DNA from: Morganella morganii
Lineage (GTDB): Bacteria > Pseudomonadota > Gammaproteobacteria > Enterobacterales > Enterobacteriaceae
Length of the DNA: 64,000 bases
Reading direction: 5' to 3'
Assembly (NCBI RefSeq): GCF_019243775.1
Contig: NZ_CP069157.1
Coordinates: forward strand, 2,108,001 to 2,172,000
In this document: one piece after another, positions 8,880 through 17,922 of the stretch
Position numbering within the stretch: the stretch's first letter is position 1
Layout of the letters: each line of letters begins with the position of its first letter
Notes under the pieces: generated by a model
Seen by the model: only the letters and a program-made list of their open reading frames with translations
Databases searched by the model: none
Told to the model about the DNA's origin: nothing
Translations under genes and position numbers: made by a program

Positions 8880-9543
8880 TTATGCTCCGAAGTTACCGCT
8901 CAGGAAGTTTTTCCGGTTTTCACCATGACCAAAGGCTTTTTTGGTCACAATCCGGTATTTGACGCCGACACCGGACGGGCGCGGCATAAGATCGAAGTTC
9001 TCCAGCAGAACGCGCAGGCGTTCATCCGGATTAAAATTAAACACGTAGTACAGATAGGTCATATCCAGCGGATCGAGCACAAATACCCTGCTGTCTTTAT
9101 TGCCGAAAAACCGTTCGAGGAATTCATTAATATTGCTGACCGTCGGGCTTTGCGTCAGATTGAAATAACGCATACGGATAATCAGCCGTTTTTGTTCCTG
9201 TGTCAGTGACAGTGTGTAATCGCTGTTACGCCGGAAATTCGCCCTGAAATTGGCCTTTTTATTACCGAAACCGGTACCGATTTTTGTTTTTATCATGCGG
9301 CGGAATATCCACTCCGAGCGGCACATCCAGGATCCGTGCCCAGATACCGAGGCCAAAATCAGTGGCGGTATCGATATTAAACACATCGTTGTACCAGTTC
9401 TGCCAAAAGCTGACGGTCGCCCGCTCAAACCAGTCCGATTTATGGCGGGCCAGTGCTTTCAGGTTTTCCGCCTCTTCGTACTGCCATAACAGTGCCCGCA
9501 GCAGATCTGAATGAAATGAAAACGACTGAATGGAGTCTGTCAT
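8880..9543 (-). pseudogene. DUF2612 baseplate protein (gpI-like), one frameshift
   Basis: Two overlapping frames make one protein. The first (9543 to 9262) starts MTDSIQSFSFHSDLL and runs to IPPHDKNKN. The second continues with GTGFGNKKANFR to the end at 8880, giving about 220 residues in the DUF2612 family. Proteins in this position in Mu/P2-like tails link the baseplate J protein to the fibre. The break falls in an AAAAACAAAAA tract at about 9288-9298, and deleting one A restores the frame (reading DKTKIGTGFG). It could be a real mutation or a homopolymer overcall. If real, fibre attachment would probably fail. It overlaps the J gene by 4 bp. Confidence 0.75.
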
Positions 9544-10727
9544 ACAAACACCACCTGAACCGCACTGCGGTTAATTTTGGCAACTTCTGTCAGTTTTACC
9601 GGATAAATATCCGGTGACCAGTGTGTGCCGTCTGCGGATAATTCAATACGGGTGATAAACAGCCGCGGCTCAGCGGCATTAATACCGACAGAAATCTCAA
9701 ACGGTGAAACTTCCCGCCCGGCCACCAGCCCGCCATCCCCTTCGGTATCCCCGTTTGCCCAGGCTTCCACCGCTGCCGGGATAAGGGTTTGTGCATCCAG
9801 AGAAGTTTTTTTGACCGTCACACGACAAAACAGCACCACTTCTTTTGCGCGATCGAATTTTACCGTGTAAACCTGCCCGCTGACCGGCTCCGTCACCTCA
9901 ACCTCCTCACTGCCGTTATAGGCGGCACCGATGGTTTTGGTCCGCAGCAGTGCGGCAGCAATTTCCTGGCTCTCCCCGCCTTCAACGCAGACATACACAC
10001 TGTGCGGTACAAGTGTGATACCGTCCGCTGCCATCGGGGTATTGGTATAATTTTCCCGGTATACCAGAGAGCGGACACCCTCCAGCTCATACAAAGCGGA
10101 GGTCATGGCCTCACCGACACTGACCGTATTTTTTGCCAGTGTCAGTTTACGGCGGCGGCGGGACTGTAAATCAGACTCCGCAATCCGGCCGGTAACCGCA
10201 CCGGTCGGGTTAGTCACCGTCTCCCATCCGAGAACAGAACTGGCCACCGTCATCATCTGCCCGGCCGGACACTCCACGGGACCGGTTTCAACTGCACGCA
10301 TATCGCCGCTGACAGTCCCGTTTTTACCGATAATCAGCGATTTTGTGGTGAAAAACGTGTCACCGGCCAGTGTTTCTGCCTGTGCCCCTTTCGGAATGAT
10401 AGTGCCCGGCACACCGCCGAACTGTACCTGCGTCAGAATCGAGCGGGTGGCATCCCGGCGCTCCCCTCCCATCAGTGCCCAGATAGCATCCAGAAACACG
10501 CCTCCGGCAAGATCCGGGTTTATCTGATTTGCCAGTTCCGCATTATTACGCACAATGGCATCACGATTCTCTGTTTCCATCGTGATCAGCACCCCCTGCG
10601 GGGTTTCCGGCGAAATATCCAGATCCTGACCAAACACCGCCTTAAACTCATTTTCAACGGCTGTGCGCTGCTCAGCAGTATCCGGGATAATCACGCCGGA
10701 TGAGGTAATATAGTTATATTCAGCCAT
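9540..10727 (-). CDS. Baseplate J-like protein
   Basis: 395 residues of the baseplate J/gp47 family, with ISPETPQGVLITMETENRDA, NPDLAGGVFLDAIWALMGGER, a beta-rich middle (GTIIPKGAQAETLAGDTF) and the LTLAKNTVSVGEAMTSALYE segment. In P2 and Mu this protein forms the baseplate wedge/rim with W. It overlaps the W-like gene upstream by 8 bp and the DUF2612 gene downstream by 4 bp, so translation is probably coupled. Confidence 0.9.
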   Translation of the reverse strand: MAEYNYITSSGVIIPDTAEQRTAVENEFKAVFGQDLDISPETPQGVLITMETENRDAIVRNNAELANQINPDLAGGVFLDAIWALMGGERRDATRSILTQVQFGGVPGTIIPKGAQAETLAGDTFFTTKSLIIGKNGTVSGDMRAVETGPVECPAGQMMTVASSVLGWETVTNPTGAVTGRIAESDLQSRRRRKLTLAKNTVSVGEAMTSALYELEGVRSLVYRENYTNTPMAADGITLVPHSVYVCVEGGESQEIAAALLRTKTIGAAYNGSEEVEVTEPVSGQVYTVKFDRAKEVVLFCRVTVKKTSLDAQTLIPAAVEAWANGDTEGDGGLVAGREVSPFEISVGINAAEPRLFITRIELSADGTHWSPDIYPVKLTEVAKINRSAVQVVFV

Positions 10728-11064
10728 TTAACCTGATACTCCCGTATTCAGTTTGTAAAACAGCGGTATAGCTCAGATTGTTATCTTTCAGGACGGCCGC
10801 GAATGAAATCACTTCTGTGACCTGCGGGATCTCCCCTATCCGTTCACGGAATGCGGTTTCAAACACCGGCAGATCCGCCTGCCGTCCGAACGTGGTTTTC
10901 CAATACGGAATGCCCTTGTCCTGCTTATGCAGCATTTCGCCGCGCAGTGCTTTGATATACTGAGCACAGCTGTTTTTTACTGCCTGTTCATCGCGGGCGA
11001 TGGCGAGATTACCGTCTCCCCCGGTGAACAGATCATTATTTTCACTGACATCAAATGTCATCAT
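10720..11064 (-). CDS. Baseplate wedge protein, gp25/W-like
   Basis: 114 residues. The features LAIARDEQAVKNSCAQYIKAL, GEMLHKQDKGIPYWKTTFG and the C-terminal beta strands (SYTAVLQTEYGSIRLNG) match small wedge proteins of contractile phages (gp25/GpW or Mu gp46-like). It sits between the spike and J genes, the standard order. Two adjacent ATGs overlap the spike stop codon, so either 11064 or 11061 is the start. Confidence 0.78.
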   Translation of the reverse strand: MMTFDVSENNDLFTGGDGNLAIARDEQAVKNSCAQYIKALRGEMLHKQDKGIPYWKTTFGRQADLPVFETAFRERIGEIPQVTEVISFAAVLKDNNLSYTAVLQTEYGSIRLNG

Positions 11065-11753
11065 AGCGGTTCTCCTGAATCCTCATGTCCGCGCTGAATA
11101 CCGCTGTGTTTGTGGGTTGAACCGATGTCTTTGCCGTTATGTTTCAGGGTGCCGCCCGCCGCATTACTGTCACCATTCACAGCGTGATTACCATTAATAG
11201 TCACATTCCCGGTATAAATGGTTTCCGGTGCATTAACCTCAAACAACGGTGTATCCAGTACGGCTTTATCCCCGTGCAGCGATAAACACACAGCACCATC
11301 CGCAGACTGCACCACCAGGGCATCCGTATTTTTGCCGTCGATTACCCAGCCTTTGAGTGTATCGGGAAAAAACATGGCATCACTGAATGTGTGCAGACGT
11401 GCGGTATTGGGTTCGTCTTCCAGTCCGCCGCGCTGGAAAATCAGGCTGATATCCCGGTCATTGGCTTTCAGCCAGCCGAAATCCCCCGGTTTTACCGGCA
11501 TACGGATAAAAAAACCGCCGCCGCCGAAACGAAACACCGGAATATTAGCCAGCGCACCGCGCCCGACTTTCTTTCCGGCGGTCGTCACCATCATCACCAG
11601 CGGTTTCACCACGGCCCGGTTACTGGTGTCGTCATAACTGACCACCGTGGCCGGCAGCATATCGTCAATATTCATCAGCAGACTGCGGAACGCAGCCGCA
11701 AACTGCCCGGCCAGACTGCCTTCACTGGCCATATCACTGTTAGGTTTATTCAT
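11061..11753 (-). CDS. Baseplate spike protein (Gp138 N-terminal OB fold)
   Basis: About 230 residues. An OB-fold region (LPATVVSYDDTSNRAVVKPL, GGFFIRMPVKPGDFGWLKA) is followed by beta-helix-like repeats (TIYTGNVTINGNHAVNGDSN) and a tip rich in His (STHKHSGIQRGHEDSGEPL). The HKH motif resembles the HxH iron-binding tip of P2 gpV-type spikes. It should form the membrane-piercing trimer at the tube end. I prefer the ATG at 11753, 16 bp after the hub stop; an alternative start at 11813 would overlap the hub gene. Confidence 0.85.
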   Translation of the reverse strand: MNKPNSDMASEGSLAGQFAAAFRSLLMNIDDMLPATVVSYDDTSNRAVVKPLVMMVTTAGKKVGRGALANIPVFRFGGGGFFIRMPVKPGDFGWLKANDRDISLIFQRGGLEDEPNTARLHTFSDAMFFPDTLKGWVIDGKNTDALVVQSADGAVCLSLHGDKAVLDTPLFEVNAPETIYTGNVTINGNHAVNGDSNAAGGTLKHNGKDIGSTHKHSGIQRGHEDSGEPL

Positions 11754-11769
11754 TGCTTTGCCCGTGTCG

Positions 11770-12588
11770 TCAGGCCCGTTTGCAGGTTGCCGTATAAAAA
11801 AAGGCATCCTCATGTGAGGCGATATCGAATTTCAGCTGCTCGATGATGTAATCCCCGTTCAGCGAAGGGTTGAATTTGCTGTTCAGCCGCAGCATACCGC
11901 CGAGGCAGGATTCACCGTCGATCAGATATGACACTTCAAGCCCTTTCTCTGTCGCTTTCGGGATCCCGATCATGCCGGTTTTCTGACTCAGAATACGCAG
12001 TTTGCCGGACAGCGCTTTATCCCTGTCTTTCACATACAGCACATCGTCATCAATAAAGGCTTTCACATTCCCGGCGTCCTGCAGCCGCTCAATCTGCTTC
12101 AGCGCGGGACCGCAAAAATACCAGTTAGCGACATTTTTATCGGTCGCCTGGAAATCCAGTGAAACGTGGCAGTCTTTTGCGATTTTTGCAGCGATCTCAC
12201 TCATTTTTGACATCGCCTGCCCCCCGGAAGTCACAATATCGCGGGTGCCGGCATTGCCGGTTTTGGCTTTCAGCGTCAGTGTCACATCCGGCGGTGACGC
12301 GATTTCCGCGCTGACAATATCGCCGGTAAAGATGCGGAATACACCGGTACTGCGCCGCCCGGCCTCCAGAATAATCCGGTGCGGTGTTTTGCTCTCCGTA
12401 AAGGGGCTGGTTTCCGTCAGCAGCATGTTGCGGGTTTGTGTATTCAGGCCATCAATGCTGAATGAACAGTCATTCTGTAACGGATTGGCGTATTTCGTGC
12501 CCGAAGCATGCATGCGCATGCCCTCATACCATTGCAGACGGCCGTTAACCTCGATGGCACAGCGGATCCTGCGTAAGTCAATCATCAT
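11770..12588 (-). CDS. Baseplate hub protein (gp27/gpD-like)
   Basis: About 272 residues starting MMIDLRRIRCAIEVNGRLQW. It has NPLQNDCSFSIDGLNTQTRN, an RRSTGVFRIFTGDIVSAEI strand pair and a C-terminal GDYIIEQLKFDIASHEDAFF motif, the pattern of tail-hub proteins that join tube and spike. The order plug-hub-spike fits. The start overlaps the upstream plug gene by about 11 bp (two adjacent ATGs, 12588 or 12585). Confidence 0.78.
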   Translation of the reverse strand: MMIDLRRIRCAIEVNGRLQWYEGMRMHASGTKYANPLQNDCSFSIDGLNTQTRNMLLTETSPFTESKTPHRIILEAGRRSTGVFRIFTGDIVSAEIASPPDVTLTLKAKTGNAGTRDIVTSGGQAMSKMSEIAAKIAKDCHVSLDFQATDKNVANWYFCGPALKQIERLQDAGNVKAFIDDDVLYVKDRDKALSGKLRILSQKTGMIGIPKATEKGLEVSYLIDGESCLGGMLRLNSKFNPSLNGDYIIEQLKFDIASHEDAFFYTATCKRA

Positions 12589-12871
12589 CCCCCCGCCAGA
12601 CCAGTGTCTGTGTTTTTCCGAACTGTTCCCACCAGGGCAATTCATCCCCGCCGGTCAGTAACGTAAAATTGCCGCCTGACGTAAGATAGCGGTACGGGAT
12701 CAGAGGCTGCTCCGGCAGCATCCGCATTCCCTGCACGACAATCTCATCATCGCAGCGGATATCACAGCACATCACTCCGTGCGCAATTTTGATTGTCAGT
12801 TCCCATTCCTGTTCACTCAGCGTGACCCGCAGGCGCTGATTCGGCACGGTATTCAGTGGTATAATTTTCAT
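12578..12871 (-). CDS. Baseplate plug protein
   Basis: 97 residues, beta-rich, starting MKIIPLNTVPNQRLRVTL and containing GVMCCDIRCDDEIVVQGMRM and LTSGGNFTLLTGGDELPWW. It resembles small baseplate 'plug' proteins found beside the hub in DUF3383/DUF2612-type contractile tails. Its start overlaps the stop of the gene upstream (ATGA type), and its end overlaps the hub gene. Confidence 0.7.
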   Translation of the reverse strand: MKIIPLNTVPNQRLRVTLSEQEWELTIKIAHGVMCCDIRCDDEIVVQGMRMLPEQPLIPYRYLTSGGNFTLLTGGDELPWWEQFGKTQTLVWRGDDD

Positions 12872-13407
12872 TTGCCCCCCGGTTTACCGGCAGCCCCGCC
12901 GGCAAGTTTTACGGCAACAGAACTTTTTTTCGCTGGTGGCGGTGCCGCCGTCTGAGCCTGCACTTTGCCGCTGTTCACTGTGCTGCTCTGCTTTTTCTTC
13001 ACCACCTTGCGCGGCGGTAGTTCGCCGTATTCCGGTTCAATCACCCGCCACTCGGTAAAGGTCAGCGAGAGGCTGAGACCATCAGCCATTTCCGGATTTT
13101 CATCATGGGTAAAAGAGGTGATCAGCATCGGCCCGTAGGCTCTCACCCTGGTCTGAATACACACCAGCTTGTGACAGTCATACGCCTGCTGCATTGCCTT
13201 AAACTCATCTTCTGTTTCGCCGGTGAGCATTAAATCCATACTGATAGTCACCGCATTAACCACGACATGATCACTGCGGGTTTCACCGGATTCCACCTGA
13301 AACGATGTGGCTTTATGGGTATCAGAGACTGTCAGTTTTACCGGGCTTGCTGAATCAAACAGCGTGGCAAATGAGTTCACATCAAAGATTTTGACTTCTG
13401 TTATCAT
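12868..13407 (-). CDS. Baseplate adaptor protein, Dit-like
   Basis: 179 residues. The N-terminal part (FQVESGETRSDHVVVNAVTI, DEFKAMQQAYDCHKLVCIQT, GPMLITSFTHDENPEMADGL) resembles Dit-like tail proteins that adapt the tube to the hub. The last 45 residues are a Pro/Ala/Lys linker (PPRKVVKKKQ, TAAPPPAKKS). It overlaps the tape-measure gene by 4 bp. Family assignment is moderate. Confidence 0.6.
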   Translation of the reverse strand: MITEVKIFDVNSFATLFDSASPVKLTVSDTHKATSFQVESGETRSDHVVVNAVTISMDLMLTGETEDEFKAMQQAYDCHKLVCIQTRVRAYGPMLITSFTHDENPEMADGLSLSLTFTEWRVIEPEYGELPPRKVVKKKQSSTVNSGKVQAQTAAPPPAKKSSVAVKLAGGAAGKPGGK

Positions 13408-15374
13408 TTCTCCATCCCCGAATTATATTCATGTCCCATATTTTCGATGTGCTGCCGCAGCACCTCAACGATATCCGCCGCAATAGTCTGCGGATCACCG
13501 TCTTTGGCAACGATACTGATCTCACCGACAGAGATAATATTTTCATTGCTGACCGCAGACTGATTACTGATCGTTCCGCTGGTCAGGGATGCCATCGGGT
13601 TAGCCGCCAGCGTGGTGACATGGCCGGTGATTTGTCCGGCAAGTTTCAGTGTTTCCTCTTCACTGAGAGGCGGGGTTTCCGGGATGCTGTACTCCAGTTT
13701 GCCCTTCGTGGTCACGGTACGGTTAACGTTCTGTTCAATCTCTGCCGAATCCCCCATACCGACCCAGCCTTTCACTGTACTCCAGCCCTCTTTGACCAGA
13801 TCCATCCCTTTACTGATCCAGCCGAGGATCTCTTCAATCTGCTCCCACAGCCATGTGAAGATACCGACAACCGCATCTGACACGGTATCAAAGACCGCTT
13901 CAAATTCAGCGCCCCAGGCCATCACCCCCTGAATACTGGCAGTCAGCCAGTCAATAAACTCATTGAGTGCCGTGTTCATGGTGTTGTAAGCCGCGACGAC
14001 AATATCCGCCACAACGCCAATCACCGACATAATGAAGTCAAACAGGACGACAAATGCCTCCCACACCGTGAGAATGACCGCTTTCAGCCCCGGATAACTG
14101 TCGAGTATCCGACCGATCATCGAGTCGTTACCGTCGATAAAATTCATGATGTCGTCATACACCAGCGCAAAAACCGCCGCCAGCAGAAGGATCCCCGCCA
14201 CCACCGCCATAACCGGCAGCATGGCGGTCCATGTACTGATCTGTGCCAGTTTCATAGCGTGAACATATTTGCCTGTCACGACGGCAGCCACCGCGATAAA
14301 AAAGCCGGTGACAAAATTTTTGTTTTCTTTCGCAAAAACAACGATTTTTTCCAGCCAGTCCAGCCCCTGAGCCAGCGCCGGGATCAGCATACCCATCAGG
14401 CTGTTTTTCAGGAGGCCGGCGGATTGCTCCAGGCTCAGCATGGCATTGTTAAAACTGATGGATTGCTCAATACTTTCTCGGGTGATACCGCCATAGTCTT
14501 TCTGCGTTTCCATCATCCGGGATAACTCTTCCCGTCCTTTCATCAGCAGCTCAATGGTGCCGTTATCCTCAACTCCCAGTCCGCCGAGTGTCTTTTTGGC
14601 CTCACCGAATGACATGCCCTGCACTTTATCCGCAGTCTGTAACACCTTTTCCATCGAATCCCCGGCAAAACCGAATGATTTTGCCATCGCGGATAAATCG
14701 GCCTGTGCGGCACTGCGGGTTCCGCCGAGAGCAGCGACCGAGCCGGAAAACGCATCCACATCCTGCGTGGTGATATTGATTTCTCTGCCCAGTTTATCAA
14801 TGGATTCAATTTCAGCGGCGCGGGCTGTCGCATCACTGATAAGTCCGGTGATTGTCGTTGAAATACCGGCGAAATTAAGGGATTTTTCCGCCAGTGCCGC
14901 AACTTTATCAAATGCACCTTGCCAGGCGGCATCCGAATCACGGAGAGCGCTCTGTACTTTTTTCTGGGCACTTATTTCTGCCGCCGCTGCCGCCTCGCCG
15001 GTGCGCCGGGTTTCAGAGATGCTGTTCTGCAGGTCATCATAATTCTGCTTCAGCGCCTTAAATACAGCGTCAGATTCCCCGCCGGTAAACTGTACCAGCG
15101 AGGTCACAATGGCACTCAGTTTCGTACTCATTTCACCGGTCTGTTTTGTCACTTCCCCGGCGTTACTCTCAAACTCAATATACTGTCCGCCGCTTACCTG
15201 CTCCTGCCACGGCCACATCTCTTTCAGCAGGCTACCGAACGTCAGCGTGTTTTGCTGCGCCTGTTTTATATCGTCAACGATGTCATCCGTGGAACGCCGG
15301 AGATTATCAAGTGCGCCGTTTGTCTGACTGATATCAGATTCAATTAACTGAACAAAGGTTTCCGTCAGAGACAT
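13404..15374 (-). CDS. Tail tape measure protein
   Basis: 656 residues. The N-terminal half is a long helical region (DNLRRSTDDIVDDIKQAQQ, AALAEKSLNF-type heptads). Hydrophobic transmembrane-like segments follow around residues 325-410 (FVTGFFIAVAAVVTGKYV, MLPVMAVVAGILLLAAVFAL), with a Trp-rich stretch near 480-520. This is the usual tape-measure layout, setting tail length. Its ATG overlaps the stop of the frameshifted chaperone product (TAATG), the classic order chaperone then tape measure. At 656 residues it predicts a fairly short tail. Confidence 0.9.
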   Translation of the reverse strand: MSLTETFVQLIESDISQTNGALDNLRRSTDDIVDDIKQAQQNTLTFGSLLKEMWPWQEQVSGGQYIEFESNAGEVTKQTGEMSTKLSAIVTSLVQFTGGESDAVFKALKQNYDDLQNSISETRRTGEAAAAAEISAQKKVQSALRDSDAAWQGAFDKVAALAEKSLNFAGISTTITGLISDATARAAEIESIDKLGREINITTQDVDAFSGSVAALGGTRSAAQADLSAMAKSFGFAGDSMEKVLQTADKVQGMSFGEAKKTLGGLGVEDNGTIELLMKGREELSRMMETQKDYGGITRESIEQSISFNNAMLSLEQSAGLLKNSLMGMLIPALAQGLDWLEKIVVFAKENKNFVTGFFIAVAAVVTGKYVHAMKLAQISTWTAMLPVMAVVAGILLLAAVFALVYDDIMNFIDGNDSMIGRILDSYPGLKAVILTVWEAFVVLFDFIMSVIGVVADIVVAAYNTMNTALNEFIDWLTASIQGVMAWGAEFEAVFDTVSDAVVGIFTWLWEQIEEILGWISKGMDLVKEGWSTVKGWVGMGDSAEIEQNVNRTVTTKGKLEYSIPETPPLSEEETLKLAGQITGHVTTLAANPMASLTSGTISNQSAVSNENIISVGEISIVAKDGDPQTIAADIVEVLRQHIENMGHEYNSGMEK

Positions 15375-15915
15375 TATCTATCCTTTAAAGCGGCCAGCGC
15401 TTCGTTATATCTGTTGGTAATGGCGATTTCCCACAGATCCAGTGCCTCCTCCAGATCTACTGAGGTTTTGAGTTCGCTGAGGGTGGCGAGTTTTTCGCTG
15501 ATGATGACTGCAAAGAAGCTATCAGCGTTTTTATAACCGACGGGAGTGAACTGCCTGCCCTGCTGAGCAGGGAGGGGAGGAAACCCCGGCTCCCGCCTTT
15601 GCCGAAAAAACTGGTGTTGTACTTCAGCATTTCCAGCTCAAGGCGGATCAGTGATTCCCCGTCCGGCACATGGTTATCAATCAGAGCCTGTGTCTTCAGC
15701 GGGAGCTCTTCACCGCTGACCGGCACGCACACATAGGCCATCATTTTCAGCATGGCATCTTTACTGACTTCGTAGTCACCGATTTTCGGCGCATTGGACA
15801 GCGGATATTTGGCAAGAATTTCCCGCCCGGTAATTGCCGGAAGACGGCTGATAATGAATGTTTTCTCAACACCATCAGCATCTTTTACCGCCACTTCTTT
15901 AGGTTTGATCAGCAT
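15374..15915 (-). CDS. Tail assembly chaperone, -1 frameshift fusion product
   Basis: If ribosomes slip -1 at the T TTT TTC heptamer (15604-15610), codon 104 is followed by 76 further codons with no stop until TAA at 15374, giving about 180 residues. The extension contains NADSFFAVIISEKLATLSEL and DLEEALDLWEIAITNRYNEA, which has the acidic helix plus RYNEAL signature of chaperone extensions (lambda gpGT role). The stop overlaps the tape-measure ATG. The frame is open and protein-like throughout, which supports programmed frameshifting rather than chance. Confidence 0.82.
15457..15915 (-). CDS. Tail assembly chaperone, zero-frame product
   Basis: 152 residues, starting MLIKPKEVAVKDADGVEKTF, with FIISRLPAITGREILAKYPL and GESLIRLELEMLKYNTSFFG. 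This is the small tail assembly chaperone (lambda gpG role, Mu gp41-like) that coats the tape measure during tube assembly. The last ~48 residues are Ser/Pro-rich with no clear structure, as expected for the region beyond a frameshift site. A slippery heptamer at codons 103-104 yields the longer fusion listed next. Confidence 0.85.
   Translation of the reverse strand: MLIKPKEVAVKDADGVEKTFIISRLPAITGREILAKYPLSNAPKIGDYEVSKDAMLKMMAYVCVPVSGEELPLKTQALIDNHVPDGESLIRLELEMLKYNTSFFGKGGSRGFLPSLLSRAGSSLPSVIKTLIASLQSSSAKNSPPSANSKPQ
15604..15610 (-). promoter_or_regulatory. Slippery heptamer for -1 ribosomal frameshift
   Basis: On the minus strand the sequence is TTTTTTC, read in the zero frame as T-TTT-TTC, a textbook X-XXY-YYZ site. 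It precedes the open -1 frame that ends at the tape-measure start. A GC-rich stretch directly downstream (about 15545-15600) may form a stimulating structure. Confidence 0.8.
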
Positions 15916-15934
15916 ATTTTTTTCCCGTAAAAAA

Positions 15935-15952
15935 AGCGGGCTTTCGCCCGCT
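15935..15952 (-). terminator. Terminator between tube and chaperone genes
   Basis: Seven-base stem AGCGGGC/GCCCGCT with a 4-nt loop, followed on the minus strand by seven T. It lies between the tube and chaperone genes and would make the sheath/tube transcripts more abundant than the rest, matching the high copy number of these proteins. Confidence 0.75.
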
Positions 15953-15957
15953 CAGAA

Positions 15958-16410
15958 TTAACGATTACGTGTAAAATCAAAATCCTGGAATACAAATGTG
16001 TATTGTTTCGATTTCAGACGCCCCACACCGGCAACAGAGCTTCCGCGGCTGCCGTTGGTGATACGGCCGTTACGGGCGGTGGTGGTCGAACCGTTGCCGT
16101 AAGAGGCAACCATCGTGATATTATCCCCAGCGGCGCGGCGGCCTCTTTTCGCCGTATTGGCGTCCAGCAGGATAGCCAGGTTCTGATCTTCCTCACTACC
16201 CGCCGGCACGTTAATTGTTACCGTCTGCGGTGCCGGTGCTGACCAGCTCAGCAGGTTACCGTTGATATCCATGCCTGTTTTAACGATTTCGGTCGGCGGG
16301 AAATCCAGCGGATCTGCATCATCCGCAAACGCGGTGATAAGAATACCGGACGGAAAGGTTTTGCTGGCTTTCACCACCAGCGCGAGACCGGTTGCTGATA
16401 CTTCAATCAT
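15958..16410 (-). CDS. Tail tube protein
   Basis: 150 residues, beta-rich, starting MIEVSATGLALVVKASKTFP. It contains PTEIVKTGMDINGNLLSWSA, AGDNITMVASYGNGSTTTAR and the C-terminal KQYTFVFQDFDFTRNR typical of small tube proteins following a DUF3383 sheath. It polymerises into the inner tube. An AGGAAGAAA-type ribosome site precedes the ATG. Confidence 0.85.
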   Translation of the reverse strand: MIEVSATGLALVVKASKTFPSGILITAFADDADPLDFPPTEIVKTGMDINGNLLSWSAPAPQTVTINVPAGSEEDQNLAILLDANTAKRGRRAAGDNITMVASYGNGSTTTARNGRITNGSRGSSVAGVGRLKSKQYTFVFQDFDFTRNR

Positions 16411-16425
16411 ATTTTTCTTCCTTAC

Positions 16426-17913
16426 TTACACTAAGTTATGTGAGCCTTCGACTTTACGGACCCAGTCGCCTTTGCCGTAAATCAGCACGTATTTCATGAC
16501 ATACTCCGGCAAACCGTTTTTGCCGGTGTTTTCGGTGATTTTCGCGTCATACCAGTAACCTTTGTCCTGTACATCGTGCCAGGCCAGATCATCACTGGAA
16601 GCATCTGCCACCGCGATTTTCTGCACTTCTGTCAGGTTCTTACCGGCCAGAATAGTGCCGTTATCCAGCGCTTTGGTAACTGCACCGGCAATCACCATCA
16701 GTGCCTGCGCCTCACCGTCTTTATTGGCAGGAACACCACGGGTGGCCAGCAGAAGGCTGAACCACTGCTGTGCGATATACGCTTTCAGCCACTGCTCGTT
16801 GGCGTGAACACTCATATCCAGCGGATCAGATACTCCGCCGCACAGGAAGCCGCGCTGATAAAAACGGATTTGCGAGCCGGCCACCGCCGTTTCGCCGTAA
16901 TAGTTCACGCGCAGCTTGTCGAAACGATCCGCATCCGCGTCTTTGGTCACCTGTGCCGGGAAAGTCACACCCAACTGACGAAACATGTAGTTTGTCGCAG
17001 CATTCGTCCGGTCATAATCGGTCGCTGCCATCACTGCCATCGGCAGCGCCTGGATAAAGTAACCATTGTCCGTTTTCAGGTTCAGACCAACAGATGCCGT
17101 TCCTGCCAGCGCGGAATTTAATTCCTCTGCATTGTCGGCAGACACACTGAGATGCAGCTGATATTTCACATTCTCACCGGCGACATACTGCGCCAGCGGC
17201 ACAGCCTGCTCCGCCGGTAATTCAGTGAGGAACGTCGCACTGCCGAATGAGTCAGATACCTGCTCTGCCACCATAAAAGCTTCCAGTGGTGTCTGCGCCG
17301 GATGCCCTTCTGATGACAGCCCGGAAGAAAGTCCCATGGCATCCGCGAGAACGGAATACGCCACACCGGCGGAGACATGCTCCTGTACACCGCCGTTCAG
17401 TTCGAACGCATTCTTTTGTGCATTAAAAGTGAGATAACTGCCCGCGAACTGCGGCTCACTCTCAGCATTCAGTTTTGCCTGGATCAGTGAGGCAATATCG
17501 GCATAGGATTTGGCCGCCGCTAAATCCAGATCCTTATAGTTTTTGGTGGTCTGACCGATGGTTACGGACAGTGTGCCGTCTGTGACGGCTGTCAGATCAG
17601 CCAGCGCGGCCGCTTTGATACCGAACAGTGCCGGTGTGCGTCCGACCGGCGCGTATGCGGCAATTTGCAGCGCTTTCGGTTTACTGACCGGTGCCGGACT
17701 GACATAACTGAAATACTGACGGGCAAACTGAGCTTCCGGTGAATTCGCCCCCAGCAGTTCATCAACCTGCCCCGGCGCAAATTCAAGGACATGACCGGCC
17801 GGAATTTTCGGATCAGCAGAGAATAACCGTGCGGTCAGCTTACGCTCAGGCACAGCAGAAGCGCCGATGACCGCAGAGGCGATATCGACATAGCGTGTTT
17901 GTTTAATTGGCAT
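16426..17913 (-). CDS. Tail sheath protein (DUF3383 family)
   Basis: 495 residues. The N-terminal RYVDIASAVIGASAVPERKL, the YFSYVSPAPVSKPKALQI stretch and the C-terminal NGLPEYVMKYVLIYGKGDWV fit the DUF3383 sheath-like family of contractile phages. The C-terminal part (YFIQALPMAVMAATDYDRTN, VTFPAQVTKDADADRFDKLR) is the conserved sheath core. The order sheath, tube, chaperone, tape measure is that of Mu/P2-type contractile tails. It is the contractile motor of the particle. Confidence 0.88.
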   Translation of the reverse strand: MPIKQTRYVDIASAVIGASAVPERKLTARLFSADPKIPAGHVLEFAPGQVDELLGANSPEAQFARQYFSYVSPAPVSKPKALQIAAYAPVGRTPALFGIKAAALADLTAVTDGTLSVTIGQTTKNYKDLDLAAAKSYADIASLIQAKLNAESEPQFAGSYLTFNAQKNAFELNGGVQEHVSAGVAYSVLADAMGLSSGLSSEGHPAQTPLEAFMVAEQVSDSFGSATFLTELPAEQAVPLAQYVAGENVKYQLHLSVSADNAEELNSALAGTASVGLNLKTDNGYFIQALPMAVMAATDYDRTNAATNYMFRQLGVTFPAQVTKDADADRFDKLRVNYYGETAVAGSQIRFYQRGFLCGGVSDPLDMSVHANEQWLKAYIAQQWFSLLLATRGVPANKDGEAQALMVIAGAVTKALDNGTILAGKNLTEVQKIAVADASSDDLAWHDVQDKGYWYDAKITENTGKNGLPEYVMKYVLIYGKGDWVRKVEGSHNLV

Positions 17914-17922
17914 AGTAAAACC

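Noticed and set aside
9282..9300. Programmed frameshift in the DUF2612 gene
   Set aside because: The shift needed is +1, the A AAA AAC-like sequence supports -1 only, and the pattern matches the other homopolymer breaks in this window.
13431..15347. Several long plus-strand frames opposite the tape measure and other tail genes
   Set aside because: They are antisense shadows of a conserved tail operon, with no ribosome sites and Pro/Ser/Arg-rich translations.
15518..15526. A-AAA-ACG as the chaperone slip site
   Set aside because: It is not a full X-XXY-YYZ heptamer; the T-TTT-TTC upstream is perfect and the -1 frame is open from there.
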